64,000 bases of DNA from Pseudomonas nunensis (GCF_024296925.1 NZ_CP101125.1:2978501-3042500); one strand, 5' to 3'. Shown: positions 1 to 9,366, counted from the stretch's first letter. Made by a program: numbers and translations. The notes: generated by a model from the sequence alone, not told the origin.

Positions 1-1001
1 TGTTGATGACGCTGTTCGCCTTGAACGTGCTGACCGTCAGGCTCTTCGGTGAAGTGGAGTTCTGGTTTGCGATCATCAAAATCATTGCCGTCGTCACCCT
101 GATCGGCGTCAGCATCGTGATGATTGCCAGCTCATTCGTGTCCCCCAGTGGCGTGACGGCATCGCTGAATCATCTGCTGGATAAACAGGCAGCCTTTCCC
201 AACGGTCTGTTTGGTTTCTTCGCCGGGTTCCAGATGGCGATCTTCTCCTTTGCCGGCACCGAGCTGATCGGTACGGCAGCTGCCGAAACCCGCGCCCCCG
301 AGAAGACGCTGCCCAAAGCCATCAACTCGATTCCGCTGAGAATCATCCTGTTCTATGTGTTGGCACTGACTTGCATTATTGCGGTGACCTCGTGGCAACA
401 GGTGTCGCCGAACAAGAGTCCTTTCGTTGAACTGTTTCTGGTTGCAGGGTTTCCCGCCGCCGCCGGCATCGTCAATTTTGTGGTGCTGACGTCGGCTGCT
501 TCATCGGCCAACAGCGGCGTGTTTTCATCCAGCCGCATGCTGTTCGGCCTGGCCAGTCAAGACAATGCGCCCGGGATTTTCCGGCGCCTGTCGGGCAACA
601 GCGTGCCGCTGCTGAGCCTGGCATTTACCACGCTGTTGATGCTGATTGGTGTGCTGCTGTTGTTCATCGTGCCAGAGGTGATGACCGCGTTTACCATCGT
701 CTCGACCGTGTCGGCAATCCTGGTGATTTTCACTTGGTCGACCATCCTTGCGTCGTACATCGCCTATCGCAAACGCCGGCCCGACCTGCATGCGCAATCC
801 TTCTACAAGATGCCTGGCGGCGTGCCGATGGCCTGGTTCTCCCTGGCGTTCCTGGGCTTTGTCCTGTGTCTTCTGGCACTCAGACCTGACACGCGCATTG
901 CCTTGATGGTCATGCCGGGCTGGTTCATCTGGCTGGCCATTGCTTATCAGCTGACCCATTCCAGAAAGCTGAGATCCGCTGTGGTTTCGGCGAATCTTTA
1001 A
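1..1001 (+). CDS. Amino acid permease, CycA-like (5' end missing)
   Basis: The C-terminal 332+ residues of an APC-superfamily amino acid/proton symporter; the frame is open to the window edge, so the N-terminal helices are missing. About eight hydrophobic helices are visible. The segment VVLTSAASSANSGVFSSSRM with the following LFGLA resembles D-serine/D-alanine/glycine transporters (CycA) and related permeases. It would act in the inner membrane, taking up small neutral amino acids. The apparent TTG/ATG at bases 3-8 is probably internal, because complete family members are about 460-470 aa. The substrate cannot be fixed from this portion. It is followed by a TonB receptor gene with an 88-nt gap and no obvious terminator. 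Confidence 0.85.
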   Translation, partial: LMTLFALNVLTVRLFGEVEFWFAIIKIIAVVTLIGVSIVMIASSFVSPSGVTASLNHLLDKQAAFPNGLFGFFAGFQMAIFSFAGTELIGTAAAETRAPEKTLPKAINSIPLRIILFYVLALTCIIAVTSWQQVSPNKSPFVELFLVAGFPAAAGIVNFVVLTSAASSANSGVFSSSRMLFGLASQDNAPGIFRRLSGNSVPLLSLAFTTLLMLIGVLLLFIVPEVMTAFTIVSTVSAILVIFTWSTILASYIAYRKRRPDLHAQSFYKMPGGVPMAWFSLAFLGFVLCLLALRPDTRIALMVMPGWFIWLAIAYQLTHSRKLRSAVVSANL

Positions 1002-1089
1002 CCCGAAAAACAAAATCCCCATGTGTTTCCTTCGTTCTTACTGACGTCGCAGTTCTCACTGCCCGTTCCTGTACGTCTGGAGTTTTCCC

Positions 1090-3216
1090 ATGCCCTCGCC
1101 CAAATCCTTGCCCGCTGCGCTGCTGGGCCTGGCGCTTGTTTGTCCGGCCTTCGCCGAAGCCGAAGGCCTGGAGCTTGGGCAAGTGCTGATTGGCGCGGAG
1201 GATTTGAGCGGTGAAGACGCGTCCGTCGAGAACGCCAAAGCGCGGCTTGCGGAGGTTCCCGGCGGCACCAACGTGGTTGACCTGCGCCGCCCATTACAGG
1301 GCCGCGTGGCCAGCAATCAGGATGTGCTGGCTTATCAACCGGGGGTGTATGCCCAGTCCGCGGGGAATGAAGGGGTGAAGATTTCGGTTCGGGGTTCGGG
1401 CATCAACCGTGCGCCGGGCGCGCATGCGTCGGGGTTGTACGCGATGCTCGACGGCTTGCCGCTGACCGGCCCCGGCGGCACGCCATATGAATTGCTGGAG
1501 CCGTTGTGGCTCGACCATGTTGAGGTGCTGCGCGGCGCCAACGGTTTCGACCGGGGCGCCCTGGCCTTGGGCGGGGCCATCGATTACGTCAGCCACACCG
1601 GCTACAACGCACCGAAGTTGCAGGTGCGTTACGCGATGGGCAGCCACGGTTATCAGCAGCGCCAGATCAGCTCCGGGCAGGTGCTGGGCAACTTCGACTA
1701 CTACGTCGCCATGACCGATGCGCGCGCCGATGGCTATCAGGATCACACCGCCAGCGAGAGCCAGGGCGTGATCGCCAACTTCGGTTATCGCTTCAATCCG
1801 AACCTGGAAACGCGTTTCTACCTGCGCTATCGCCAGACCGACAACGACCTCGCCGGCCGCGTGACCAAGCACTCCATCGAGCATGATCCACGCGCAGCCA
1901 ACCCCGCTTACGTGACGCGAGACGACAGCCGCAAGCAACCCGGCAGCACCTTTTTCGGCAACAAGACCACGTACTACATCGATGACGATTCGAGCATCCA
2001 GACCGGCCTTGTCTACCACGACTATCCGATGGATTTGCGCGAGGGACCGAACCGCCTGAAGGTCGCCTATTCGGACGTCAGCGGCACCTTCGACTACAAA
2101 CGTCGCGACACGCTCTGGGGCCTGGAAAGCCGTAGCACTGTAGGTTTGCGCGTGACCAAGCACCTGCCGAATGACGGCGCCAGTGAACTGGTGCGCATCC
2201 CCACCGGCAACACCGCCGGCTACGCGCCGGGCACACACATTCGCAACTTCACTTATCAAGGTTCGGACACGGTCCTGCATGTGGGCAATGACCTGGAAAT
2301 CGCCGATGACTTGTGGCTGACCACCGGCCTCGCCGCGATTTACACCCGTCGCGAAAGCGCCGTGACTTACCCGCAAGACGGAGGCAAGACCAGCCAGAAC
2401 GACTGGGACTATGCGCCGCGCCTGGGTCTGCGCTACCAACTGACACCTGATCTGCAACTGTTCGGCAACCTCAGTCGCTCGGTCGAGGCGCCGCATCCCT
2501 GGTCGTTGATCTACAGCTCCAACATTCGATTCCCGGCCGGCAGCGGTGCCGCCACCGGCGCCCAGCGCGACCCGATCAAGCTGCAGAACCAGACCGCTAC
2601 CACTCTGGAACTCGGCGGTCGTGGCGACAGCACGATGGGGCAATGGAGCCTGGCCTGGTATTACGCCCAAGTGCACCACGAATTGCTCTCGGTATTACCG
2701 GACGCCAACGCCACCACGCCCTACGAACTCAACGCCAGCCCCACCGTGCACCAGGGTGTGGAAGCCAGCTTGCAGAGCAACCTGTGGACGCGGGACGACG
2801 GCGGCCAATTGAGCCTGCGCCAGAGCTATACCTTCAGTGACTTCCACTATCGCGACGATGACCGCTTCGGCGACAACCGCTTGCCGGGCCTGCCGATGCA
2901 CTATTACCAGGGTGAGTTGCGCTACGACTGGCCTCAGGGATTCTTCACTGCACTCAACACGCAGTGGGTGTCCAAGGCCGCGGTGGATTACGCCAACAGT
3001 TACTACGCCGATCCTTACGCGACCTTCGGTGCAACCCTCGGCTACAACGCCCCCAAGGGCGACTGGCAGACCTGGCTGGACCTGCGCAACCTGACCAACA
3101 AGCACTACGCCGCCACCGTCACGCCAGGCTACGACGACAAAGGCCAGGACGCCGCACGCTCGACGCCGGGGGAGGGTTTGGGCGTCTACGTCGGGATGTC
3201 GTGGAGCTTGCTCTGA
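1090..3216 (+). CDS. TonB-dependent outer membrane receptor
   Basis: A 708-aa outer-membrane receptor. Residues 1-22 form a signal peptide ending AFA-EA. A TonB-box-like stretch (LELGQVLIG) lies at about residues 27-35. A plug domain follows, with GVKISVRGSG and the EVLRGANGFDRGALALGGAID signature, then a long beta-barrel ending in the typical aromatic C-terminus (GMSWSLL). Such receptors import ferric siderophores or other scarce ligands using TonB energy. There is no N-terminal secretin/STN signalling extension, so it is not a FecA/FpvA-type transducer. The ligand is not evident, and no siderophore genes or sigma/anti-sigma pair lie beside it. Start chosen at ATG 1090 because the signal peptide begins there. 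Confidence 0.9.
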   Translation: MPSPKSLPAALLGLALVCPAFAEAEGLELGQVLIGAEDLSGEDASVENAKARLAEVPGGTNVVDLRRPLQGRVASNQDVLAYQPGVYAQSAGNEGVKISVRGSGINRAPGAHASGLYAMLDGLPLTGPGGTPYELLEPLWLDHVEVLRGANGFDRGALALGGAIDYVSHTGYNAPKLQVRYAMGSHGYQQRQISSGQVLGNFDYYVAMTDARADGYQDHTASESQGVIANFGYRFNPNLETRFYLRYRQTDNDLAGRVTKHSIEHDPRAANPAYVTRDDSRKQPGSTFFGNKTTYYIDDDSSIQTGLVYHDYPMDLREGPNRLKVAYSDVSGTFDYKRRDTLWGLESRSTVGLRVTKHLPNDGASELVRIPTGNTAGYAPGTHIRNFTYQGSDTVLHVGNDLEIADDLWLTTGLAAIYTRRESAVTYPQDGGKTSQNDWDYAPRLGLRYQLTPDLQLFGNLSRSVEAPHPWSLIYSSNIRFPAGSGAATGAQRDPIKLQNQTATTLELGGRGDSTMGQWSLAWYYAQVHHELLSVLPDANATTPYELNASPTVHQGVEASLQSNLWTRDDGGQLSLRQSYTFSDFHYRDDDRFGDNRLPGLPMHYYQGELRYDWPQGFFTALNTQWVSKAAVDYANSYYADPYATFGATLGYNAPKGDWQTWLDLRNLTNKHYAATVTPGYDDKGQDAARSTPGEGLGVYVGMSWSLL

Positions 3217-3403
3217 GACCTTCGCGCGGGGCTGTCACTTAATCCCCGCGACCTGGCCTGCGCCTGCCGAAAAGGAAGAGCCGGCTGTCGAGCTAGATTC
3301 GGAGGATGAGCACTGAGTTGCCGGAATGCCGATTCCCCTGTTAACTCTCCGGGGTCGCAAGACCCGCCTGCTCTGAAATCGCCCATCTGTTATCGAGGTA
3401 ACG

Positions 3404-5875
3404 GTGCCCCACTCTTCCGATCAACACGCTGACGAAAAAAGCCTGCCGCGATTATTGCTCGATCTGCTTTGGCAAATCGCCGTGCTGTTGATCCCGATTT
3501 TCCTCGTGACGGTCATACCGTTGCTGTGGGCGCTCGGTGTAGTGCTGGCTTGTGCAGCCTTGATGTGGCTGACGGCTCGGCTTGGCTGGCAACGCACCGG
3601 TCGAGGGGCCGCAAGGTTAATGACCTCCGCCGCCATCGGCCTGGGTTTTAATCTGGGTCGGGCGTTGCCGGCGTACTGGGACATTGCGGGGGCGGCGGTC
3701 GTAATGTTCTGCGGGCTGGCATGCGTCAGTCATCTGGAAAAACGTTTTGGTTTGGCCGATAAAACACCGGCCAAGTCATCGCCGCTAACAGGGGGCCAGT
3801 CTTCCGGCGGCGCCAGTGCCTGGGGTGGCGACGAACCCCGACAAACGCCCGAGGGCGAACCCATCAGGGTGTTCAATTACAGTGAAATCGCCATGGGCGG
3901 GCCGGTCCTGTGCGACTACCTGTTCCCCGATGGCGTGCTGCTCCAGGGCCTTGGATCGTCGGCGCGTTTCTCCAATGACGGACGTTATTTCGCCGCGCCG
4001 CTGCCCTCGCGCCAGGCTTGGGGCTTGGTGATTCTGGATCGCCAGTTGCGTCAGCTCTACCAGTGTTCGTTTGATGAATTCTGGGAACTGGATGCCTTTA
4101 ACGACGGCACCCTGAGTGGGCGTTACAGCCCGCTGGTCGACAATGGCGCACGGCAAATCAGCCTGGAGCAGCTGCTGGCGACGGCTGAACGGATCGATCT
4201 GGTGCCCGTTGCTGACCTTTGGCTGGAACCGGGTGACTGGCAAACAAACCTCGCTCACGAAACGCTCCGGCATACGTCCCCCGATGCTCAGCAACGCCTG
4301 GATGCCCACCCTGCGCTGCCGGCGAGCTTGCGCGAACTACCGCAGCCTTGCGACCCGTTGAGGTACCCGGAATACCGCGTGGACATCAACGGTGAGCCCA
4401 CTTCGTTACTGATCAGGGCCGATACCGCAATCATCTGGAATCCCGATAGCCGCTCTTTCGGTTGCCGCGCACGGATGGGCGAAGACCAAGCGCTCGATTA
4501 TTGGCTGTGGCACGCTGACCGTGGCTGGCAAACCCTGCCGTGCCCATGGATAGCCGCTGACAGCGAACCTTCGATGGGATGGAGCGAACCCCTGGCGCTG
4601 GATGACCATTACCTGCGGCTATCGTCTTACTTTGACTATCCCCAGCCTGATCACGGCCTCTACGGTTATGGCTTGCACAGCATCCACAGCGACTGCGACT
4701 CCCAGGTCGGTCATGCGCCGAACGGCCGGATACAGGTCGCGGAGCGGCTGCTGACTCAAGTGCAGTTGGCCGTGCCGCTGGCGGGTGATGGACAGCGCGG
4801 CGCGACGATGGTCGAGTCGGCAGCCGTGACGGGTAAGACGCGGGCTCAATTTCGTTGGCAGCAGGACAACAGCCTGGGACTCGGGGGTTATACCTGCACG
4901 ATTGGCGATTGGGCGTTGCCAGGCGTTTGGTTGCTCGATCATCGCGTTTCAGACGCTGGACGCTATATCGCCCTGATCCCGTTCACTCTGCCGCCCGCCT
5001 CCGCAGGTTACGTATTGGTAGCCGACGCTCAGGAGCGACAATTGCTGAACAGTCCTCCCCTGCTGGCCGCACGCTTGCTGGACTTCCGTGGGCCGCGATT
5101 GAGCGTGGCAGTGATTCGCGGTCGCCTGGATCAGGATCGGCCAGGCAGCCCGTTGCAGCGCTTTGATCAATCGCCCCCCGAGGCAGGCGATGCCGCTGAG
5201 TTTTCTCAGTATCGACCGGACTCGCGACTTTACTATGAGTGGTGTGAGCTGGAGGTCAGCCCAGAAGGCCTGAGCCTCCTTCCCGACTGGCGTCTGGTCA
5301 AGCAACCACAGTCTTCAGTAGCCGATGGCAACTTTGTCCAGCCAGCACCGACGAATAACGATGCCGCGTGGCTGTTCGGTTGTGAAACCGAATACGCCGA
5401 CAGTTGGCTGCGCGTCCAGAGCCCACGCTTGGGCGGACATTTGCTGACAGCGTCCGGTTGCGCCATCAGCGATCTCGCGCCCTCGATGATCTGGTCCGAG
5501 GATGCCCGTTATCTTGCGCTGACCCGACTGCACACCGACGTCGAGGATGAACATGGTGGCCGGTTGGCCTGGCGGGTCTTGCTGCTGGATGTCCGGGAAC
5601 GAACCTTGAGGCAGTCACCGCAGCAACTGCGCAATCGACCTCAGTTTGAGAGTTTTAAAGCCGAGGTCTTGAAAGTGCGTTTGTTTCTGCGCGACTGGGA
5701 AGCCGAGGATGAGACAGACCGAGGTTCAATCACCGCGCTGAAGCTGAGCGAGCTGCTGGCACTTCCTGCCGAAGCCTTGAGCCCGAGTGCGGAGCTCTGG
5801 CTGACGAAGGATCAGTTGAGTGATACCGACGCCTGGCGCGCCTTGGACACGTCGCCGTTGAGCCATTGGCGCTAA
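3404..5875 (+). CDS. Unknown 823-aa membrane-anchored protein
   Basis: I do not recognise this protein. It starts at GTG 3404 behind GAGG (in tatcgaggtaacg). Two hydrophobic segments lie at about residues 17-60 and 70-105 (LLIPIFLVTVIPLLWALGVV; a second containing AAVVMFCGLACV). The remaining ~700 residues are soluble and acidic, with repeated phrases such as SARFSNDGRYFAAPLPS, SDAGRYIALIPF and SEDARYLALTRL, each spaced about 200-300 residues apart. These resemble beta-propeller/WD-like blades (S.DGRYlA), so a propeller-like periplasmic or cytoplasmic domain is an inference. It stands alone between the TonB receptor and a convergent nuclease gene and shares the bidirectional terminator at 5902-5933. 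Confidence 0.7.
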   Translation: MPHSSDQHADEKSLPRLLLDLLWQIAVLLIPIFLVTVIPLLWALGVVLACAALMWLTARLGWQRTGRGAARLMTSAAIGLGFNLGRALPAYWDIAGAAVVMFCGLACVSHLEKRFGLADKTPAKSSPLTGGQSSGGASAWGGDEPRQTPEGEPIRVFNYSEIAMGGPVLCDYLFPDGVLLQGLGSSARFSNDGRYFAAPLPSRQAWGLVILDRQLRQLYQCSFDEFWELDAFNDGTLSGRYSPLVDNGARQISLEQLLATAERIDLVPVADLWLEPGDWQTNLAHETLRHTSPDAQQRLDAHPALPASLRELPQPCDPLRYPEYRVDINGEPTSLLIRADTAIIWNPDSRSFGCRARMGEDQALDYWLWHADRGWQTLPCPWIAADSEPSMGWSEPLALDDHYLRLSSYFDYPQPDHGLYGYGLHSIHSDCDSQVGHAPNGRIQVAERLLTQVQLAVPLAGDGQRGATMVESAAVTGKTRAQFRWQQDNSLGLGGYTCTIGDWALPGVWLLDHRVSDAGRYIALIPFTLPPASAGYVLVADAQERQLLNSPPLLAARLLDFRGPRLSVAVIRGRLDQDRPGSPLQRFDQSPPEAGDAAEFSQYRPDSRLYYEWCELEVSPEGLSLLPDWRLVKQPQSSVADGNFVQPAPTNNDAAWLFGCETEYADSWLRVQSPRLGGHLLTASGCAISDLAPSMIWSEDARYLALTRLHTDVEDEHGGRLAWRVLLLDVRERTLRQSPQQLRNRPQFESFKAEVLKVRLFLRDWEAEDETDRGSITALKLSELLALPAEALSPSAELWLTKDQLSDTDAWRALDTSPLSHWR

Positions 5876-5901
5876 TCACGCCTGTACATTCGCGGCGGAA
5901 A

Positions 5902-5933
5902 AAAAGGGGACAGATATTGATCTGTCCCCTTTT
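5902..5933. terminator. Bidirectional hairpin terminator
   Basis: A perfect 14-bp stem (5902-5915 with 5920-5933) around a 4-nt loop, with A-rich and T-rich flanks on both sides. It lies between the convergent 823-aa gene and the nuclease gene and can end transcription from both. The arm reads aaaaggggacagat; GGGGACAGAT-type arms recur in Pseudomonas intergenic DNA. Confidence 0.85.
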
Positions 5934-5936
5934 GTT

Positions 5937-6809
5937 TTACGAGCGCCCTACCGAACCTGTGACCGGTAGATTGCCCAGCAACTTGAGCCCGGTACTCTTC
6001 ACGAAAGTCTCGTAATCCATCGGTCTCTCGATACGGGTTTCCGCGTTAGGCAACACATAGGCCCAGGCACGCTGGGACGATGCGTCGTACACCAGTTTGA
6101 ACAGGCGGGTAGGCACCCAGACCTTGTTGCCGCCGATGGTGCCGTGGCCTTCGTCAAACAGCGGGCCGGTGAAGACGTAGACATTGCCATCGGCGCGCTT
6201 GGCAAACTTGCGCACATCAGCCTCGACCTTGCTCCAGATCTTGCGATTGTTGGTGGGGTCTTGGGGCACCATGTTCGACAGCGCAAAAGATTGCGCCATG
6301 GCATTCGGGCTCGGTGCATCGGCGGCCGGGGATTGATGACCACGGTCCACGGCCGGATGCTGGCTGCGGTAGTCGCTCAACTCGGCCCGCCCGCTCTTGG
6401 GGATGCGCGGGTCCGGGTAGAACTGGTTGGTGCGCTCCTCCCCTTTGGCATCCTTCAATTGAGCCGAATTTAGGCGTTCAACCACCACCAGCGGCGTCCG
6501 ACTGGTTTGCGAGTACAGCACCGCGAAATTGTCGGAACACAACGCCAAGGGTTTCATGGTGGCCGGCACAGTGGCCGTGTTGATCGGTTTGGCTGCCGGG
6601 AACAGATCGGCGCAACCGTCGAACGAGGGCTGTTTCTGTTTGCTTGAGTAGAGGTCCAGTGCCGCGTTCTGGTTGATCGAGCCCGAATGGGACGTTTGGG
6701 TCTGATGCTGGGTGGCTGGCTTGAGGAGATCCAGCAGACTGCGGGCTTCTGCGCCAGTCGAGAGCAAAACAAGGGCCGACAGCCCAACTGCAATTTTGCG
6801 TAGGTGCAT
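5937..6809 (-). CDS. Secreted DNA/RNA non-specific endonuclease
   Basis: A 290-aa nuclease of the NUC/beta-beta-alpha-metal (Serratia nuclease-like) family. A signal peptide spans residues 1-22 (ends GAEA-RS), so export to the periplasm or medium is expected. The family motif DRGH is at residues 145-148, with His148 the predicted general base. Asn169 in SNMVPQ and Asn177/178 before W182 and E186 fit the metal-ligand block (N...W..xE). It would cleave DNA and RNA without sequence preference. It sits just outside the left end of the tRNA-Gly-bounded block. No adjacent immunity gene is seen, which a signal-peptide-exported nuclease would not strictly need. The downstream terminator is shared with the convergent neighbour. 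Confidence 0.88.
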   Translation of the reverse strand: MHLRKIAVGLSALVLLSTGAEARSLLDLLKPATQHQTQTSHSGSINQNAALDLYSSKQKQPSFDGCADLFPAAKPINTATVPATMKPLALCSDNFAVLYSQTSRTPLVVVERLNSAQLKDAKGEERTNQFYPDPRIPKSGRAELSDYRSQHPAVDRGHQSPAADAPSPNAMAQSFALSNMVPQDPTNNRKIWSKVEADVRKFAKRADGNVYVFTGPLFDEGHGTIGGNKVWVPTRLFKLVYDASSQRAWAYVLPNAETRIERPMDYETFVKSTGLKLLGNLPVTGSVGRS

Positions 6810-6889
6810 GCTTTAAATTCTTCGATTTGGATTGAGGAGTAAACGTACGACGAGTCCCGATTTACGGAACCGGGCGGAGGTGATTGTGA

Positions 6890-7504
6890 TTATCTTGCGG
6901 GGAGCATGCTTTCACTGTCCTTGATCAAAATACCGATGCGAAACCACGACCGGTGACGGTCGTGCGGGACGTATTGACCATTGGAAATCACCTTAGTGCC
7001 TGAGGGACCGGGGCCTTTACGTTCAATGCCGCTGCTGAAAAACACGCAAAAAAAAGCGCCACTCAATGAGTGGCGCTTTTTCTGTATTTGGAGCGGGAAA
7101 CTACAGAATGGTTTCGTGAGACCTGGAACTCTCCACTGAGTCGCAGAATGCCCTTTTTTTAGATAGCTTCTGAAGCCTATTTCGGTGACCAGAAAGAGGA
7201 TGACTCTGTCCTCCTCAACCTGCGGCTCAGGTTTTTCGAGATCAATGCGAAACGGGCCAAAATCGTCCGACACTTCGTCGAGTTGATACTCGTTACCGTG
7301 CGTGTCATAGATGCTGAAATTCCAACCCACCTCTGACGCAATATCGATGACTCTGAGCGTCGCCGATTCATGCAGGTTCGACGCAGAGAGAGACGATTCG
7401 CCCTCGCTGATAAGAACCTGATTTGTCCGAGCAAGCTCGTTAAGAAATAACGCCAGCTTTAGGTGCGACAATGCTGTCCTCCATGACCCGATCGGTCTCC
7501 ACAA
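6890..7504 (-). pseudogene. Unknown ORF running into the left att-like repeat
   Basis: A 204-codon frame I do not recognise. The middle (about residues 20-120) reads like real protein (e.g. ASEVGWNFSIYDTHGNEYQL). The C-terminal ~70 residues are translated from the 55-bp tRNA-Gly-derived repeat (7047-7101) and beyond, and are not credible protein. The gene therefore appears to have lost its natural 3' end at the repeat. Its 5' end overlaps the NA37-like remnant upstream by 65 nt; with no better ATG, the true start is uncertain. Base composition is more AT-rich than the surrounding Pseudomonas genes. It may have been the downstream partner of the NA37-like gene. Confidence 0.35.
7047..7101 (+). 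repeat. Left copy of 55-bp tRNA-Gly-derived direct repeat (att-like)
   Basis: Identical over 55 bases to 35945-35999 and in the same orientation. It contains the complement of the last 13 nt of tRNA-Gly (ending CCA) followed by the tRNA's hairpin terminator, but no tRNA body. An orphan tRNA 3' end plus terminator 29 kb from the intact tRNA is what tyrosine-recombinase integration into a tRNA 3' end leaves behind. The hairpin (about 7051-7081) should still work as a terminator. Confidence 0.85.
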
Positions 7505-8183
7505 CGAACTGCTTCCTTCCGTCTTCTAAATCCACCACACGCACGTTCGGATTATCAGTTTTGTCCGGAAAGGTAATAGTCACCCCTTCAACAGTGATGA
7601 TTTTACGCATATAAGGCTGACGAAGGATTTTACGATCAGGCTTGAAGGTAAGCTCTTGTGACTTACTGGACTTCGTCCGCTTACGGGTGACTGGCCACCC
7701 CATTGATCACACGCACCAGAGCAGTCTTCTGGATCGCCTTCTTGTCATCGACAAGTGCAGTCAAAATCCGCCTAAGAGACTTTTGGGGATTGGCATCACT
7801 TTGCTCTAGAACTAATTTGTAGTCTTACTTGATCAGGCTAAATATCACGACACTAGGGTCATCGACCGCCAGCTCGAACATACACAACACGCCATCGGCA
7901 CTACCACTGACGTGAGCGGTATTGAAGTTTCGAGCAAGTCCTTGGGCGCCAGTTTCAAAATCGATATCACCGTTCGCAATGGCCTCAAGTTCCCTGCGAG
8001 AGACGGAAAGACTCTTGAACATGAACACAGGCGAGGCTGCTGTCTCTAGTATTTCCCTGTGAAAAAACTTTCTTCCTCAAGGCCACGCTCGGGCATTGCC
8101 TCGAAACTCTTGCCGCCGACGACATGTAAAATCATCTTTTTGATCGCCAGGGAAGTCTCTTCTTCTTCCGTAAAAAAGCTCAT
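7440..8183 (-). pseudogene. Decayed NA37-type nucleoid-associated protein gene
   Basis: Three pieces in different frames together resemble the 37-kDa nucleoid-associated protein family (YejK/NA37). Piece 1 starts at ATG 8183 (MSFFTEEEETSLAIKKMILH) and reaches a stop at 8046-8048 after FFTGK. Piece 2 continues in another frame with ILETAASPVFMFKS and ends at TAA 7825-7827 after SLIK. Reading through that stop gives DYKLVLEQ...KKAIQKTALVRVING. Piece 3 (7440-7703) gives FKPDRKILRQPYMRKIITV to GVIS. The phrases LIKYDY and KAIQK.ALVRV are typical of the family. A lost base near GGGAAATAC and a Tyr-to-stop change explain the first two breaks. Roughly 100 central residues appear deleted before piece 3. 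The family assignment is from memory of family sequences. Confidence 0.6.
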
Positions 8184-8241
8184 TTAATCGCCTTAATTTG
8201 CACATTCGATCATTCTTCAAATTGTTGATACCGGCCATTCA

Positions 8242-9366
8242 TCACGACTGGCGATCCCCCTCCACCAAATCCACCTGCTCACAAGCCCCCACCTGCGGCA
8301 CCAAATGGATATCCACCCGCCGATTAACCGAGCGCCCAACCTCAGTCTCATTACTGGCAATCGGTTGATTGGCCGCAAAGCCCTGCACCGCAAAGCAATT
8401 GTCGGCAATGTCGCCCATGCCCTGCATCCAGTCCCGCACGGCTGAAGCGCGGGCGTGGGACAGGGCCAGGTTCTGTTCGGCTGTCCCTTTCGCATCGGTA
8501 TGCCCGGCGATCACGATCAACCATCCCGGCTGGGCTTTGATGCCGACCAGGGCATTGACCAGAACCTTGGTCGAGCCAGGCTTCAGCGTTGCGCTGCCGG
8601 CGTCGAACAGCGACAGGCTGTCCAAGCGTACCGGCTCGGGCATGAGGACTTCATTGCCTGGACCTGCCAGCCATGTGCGCCAACCGAACCCCGCGGCCAA
8701 GGCAACAAGTAGCGCCCCGGCGAACAACCACAGGCGCATTTGAGGCCTGCGCGCGTCCACCTCAGGGGGCGGCAGAATCACCACAGGTGTCACCCAGGTC
8801 GGAGCCGCCACCCTGATGGGCACCAGTACCCTTTGGTCCGAGGAGTAGCTCTGTTCCAGTCGCTGGGTCAGATTGATGAGCTGGTGACGCAGAGCCTGCA
8901 GCGTCAGCAGAGGACTGGACAGTTGAGGAAGCAAACACGCCTGCAAACGTGCGAGCTCGGTGTCCAGTTGAACCAGCGCGGGAACACCGTGTGCCGTAAT
9001 CGGTGCGCCGCGCAGCAGCAGTTGCAACTGATCGAACAACCACTCCAGCAGATCCAGGCGCACCGACGCCATCAACGGCCACAACCGAGACCACTCCCGA
9101 CCCAGAGCCTCAAGCAACACCACGCCTTGGGTGATGCCTTCCAGTCCGTAACGCTGACCACGCGCCAAGGTGTAAAAACAGACTGTTTGCAGTTCCGCCC
9201 CGTTTTGCTGGAACAGCGCCAGACACCATTGCTCCACCCTGCCCCAGTCCACATCAGGGCAAGCGGGGTGGCTGAGTTTGGCCAACTCATCGCACAAGGC
9301 CATAAACTCGCCGAAGCCGCGCGGATCGCCGCCGACTCGAATACGCATTTCAAACAACGCCGTCAT
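8242..9366 (-). CDS. T6SS TssA-like (ImpA_N) protein with C-terminal OmpA domain
   Basis: A 374-aa protein at the promoter-distal end of the T6SS cluster. The N-terminal ~190 residues resemble the ImpA_N/TssA-VasL region. A transmembrane helix (LWLFAGALLVALAAGF) lies at about residues 228-243, followed by a C-terminal OmpA/Pal-like peptidoglycan-binding domain (LIVIAGHTDAKG, SHARASAVRDWM, VNRRVDIHLVP). It probably anchors the secretion apparatus to peptidoglycan. Its OmpA domain is strikingly close to that of the protein encoded at 29463-31187 in the same cluster, while the N-terminal parts are unrelated. It lies 23 nt after tssE and is presumably co-transcribed. Confidence 0.8.
   Translation of the reverse strand: MTALFEMRIRVGGDPRGFGEFMALCDELAKLSHPACPDVDWGRVEQWCLALFQQNGAELQTVCFYTLARGQRYGLEGITQGVVLLEALGREWSRLWPLMASVRLDLLEWLFDQLQLLLRGAPITAHGVPALVQLDTELARLQACLLPQLSSPLLTLQALRHQLINLTQRLEQSYSSDQRVLVPIRVAAPTWVTPVVILPPPEVDARRPQMRLWLFAGALLVALAAGFGWRTWLAGPGNEVLMPEPVRLDSLSLFDAGSATLKPGSTKVLVNALVGIKAQPGWLIVIAGHTDAKGTAEQNLALSHARASAVRDWMQGMGDIADNCFAVQGFAANQPIASNETEVGRSVNRRVDIHLVPQVGACEQVDLVEGDRQS

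Noticed and set aside
1294..2679. 461-codon minus-strand frame
   Set aside because: It is a shadow of the TonB receptor gene; high-GC codon bias opens the opposite strand. The plus-strand product has full family features.
3225..3250. Possible terminator after the TonB receptor (CGCGGGG...CCCCGCG)
   Set aside because: 7-bp stem with a 12-nt loop and no T-tract; too weak to list as a feature.
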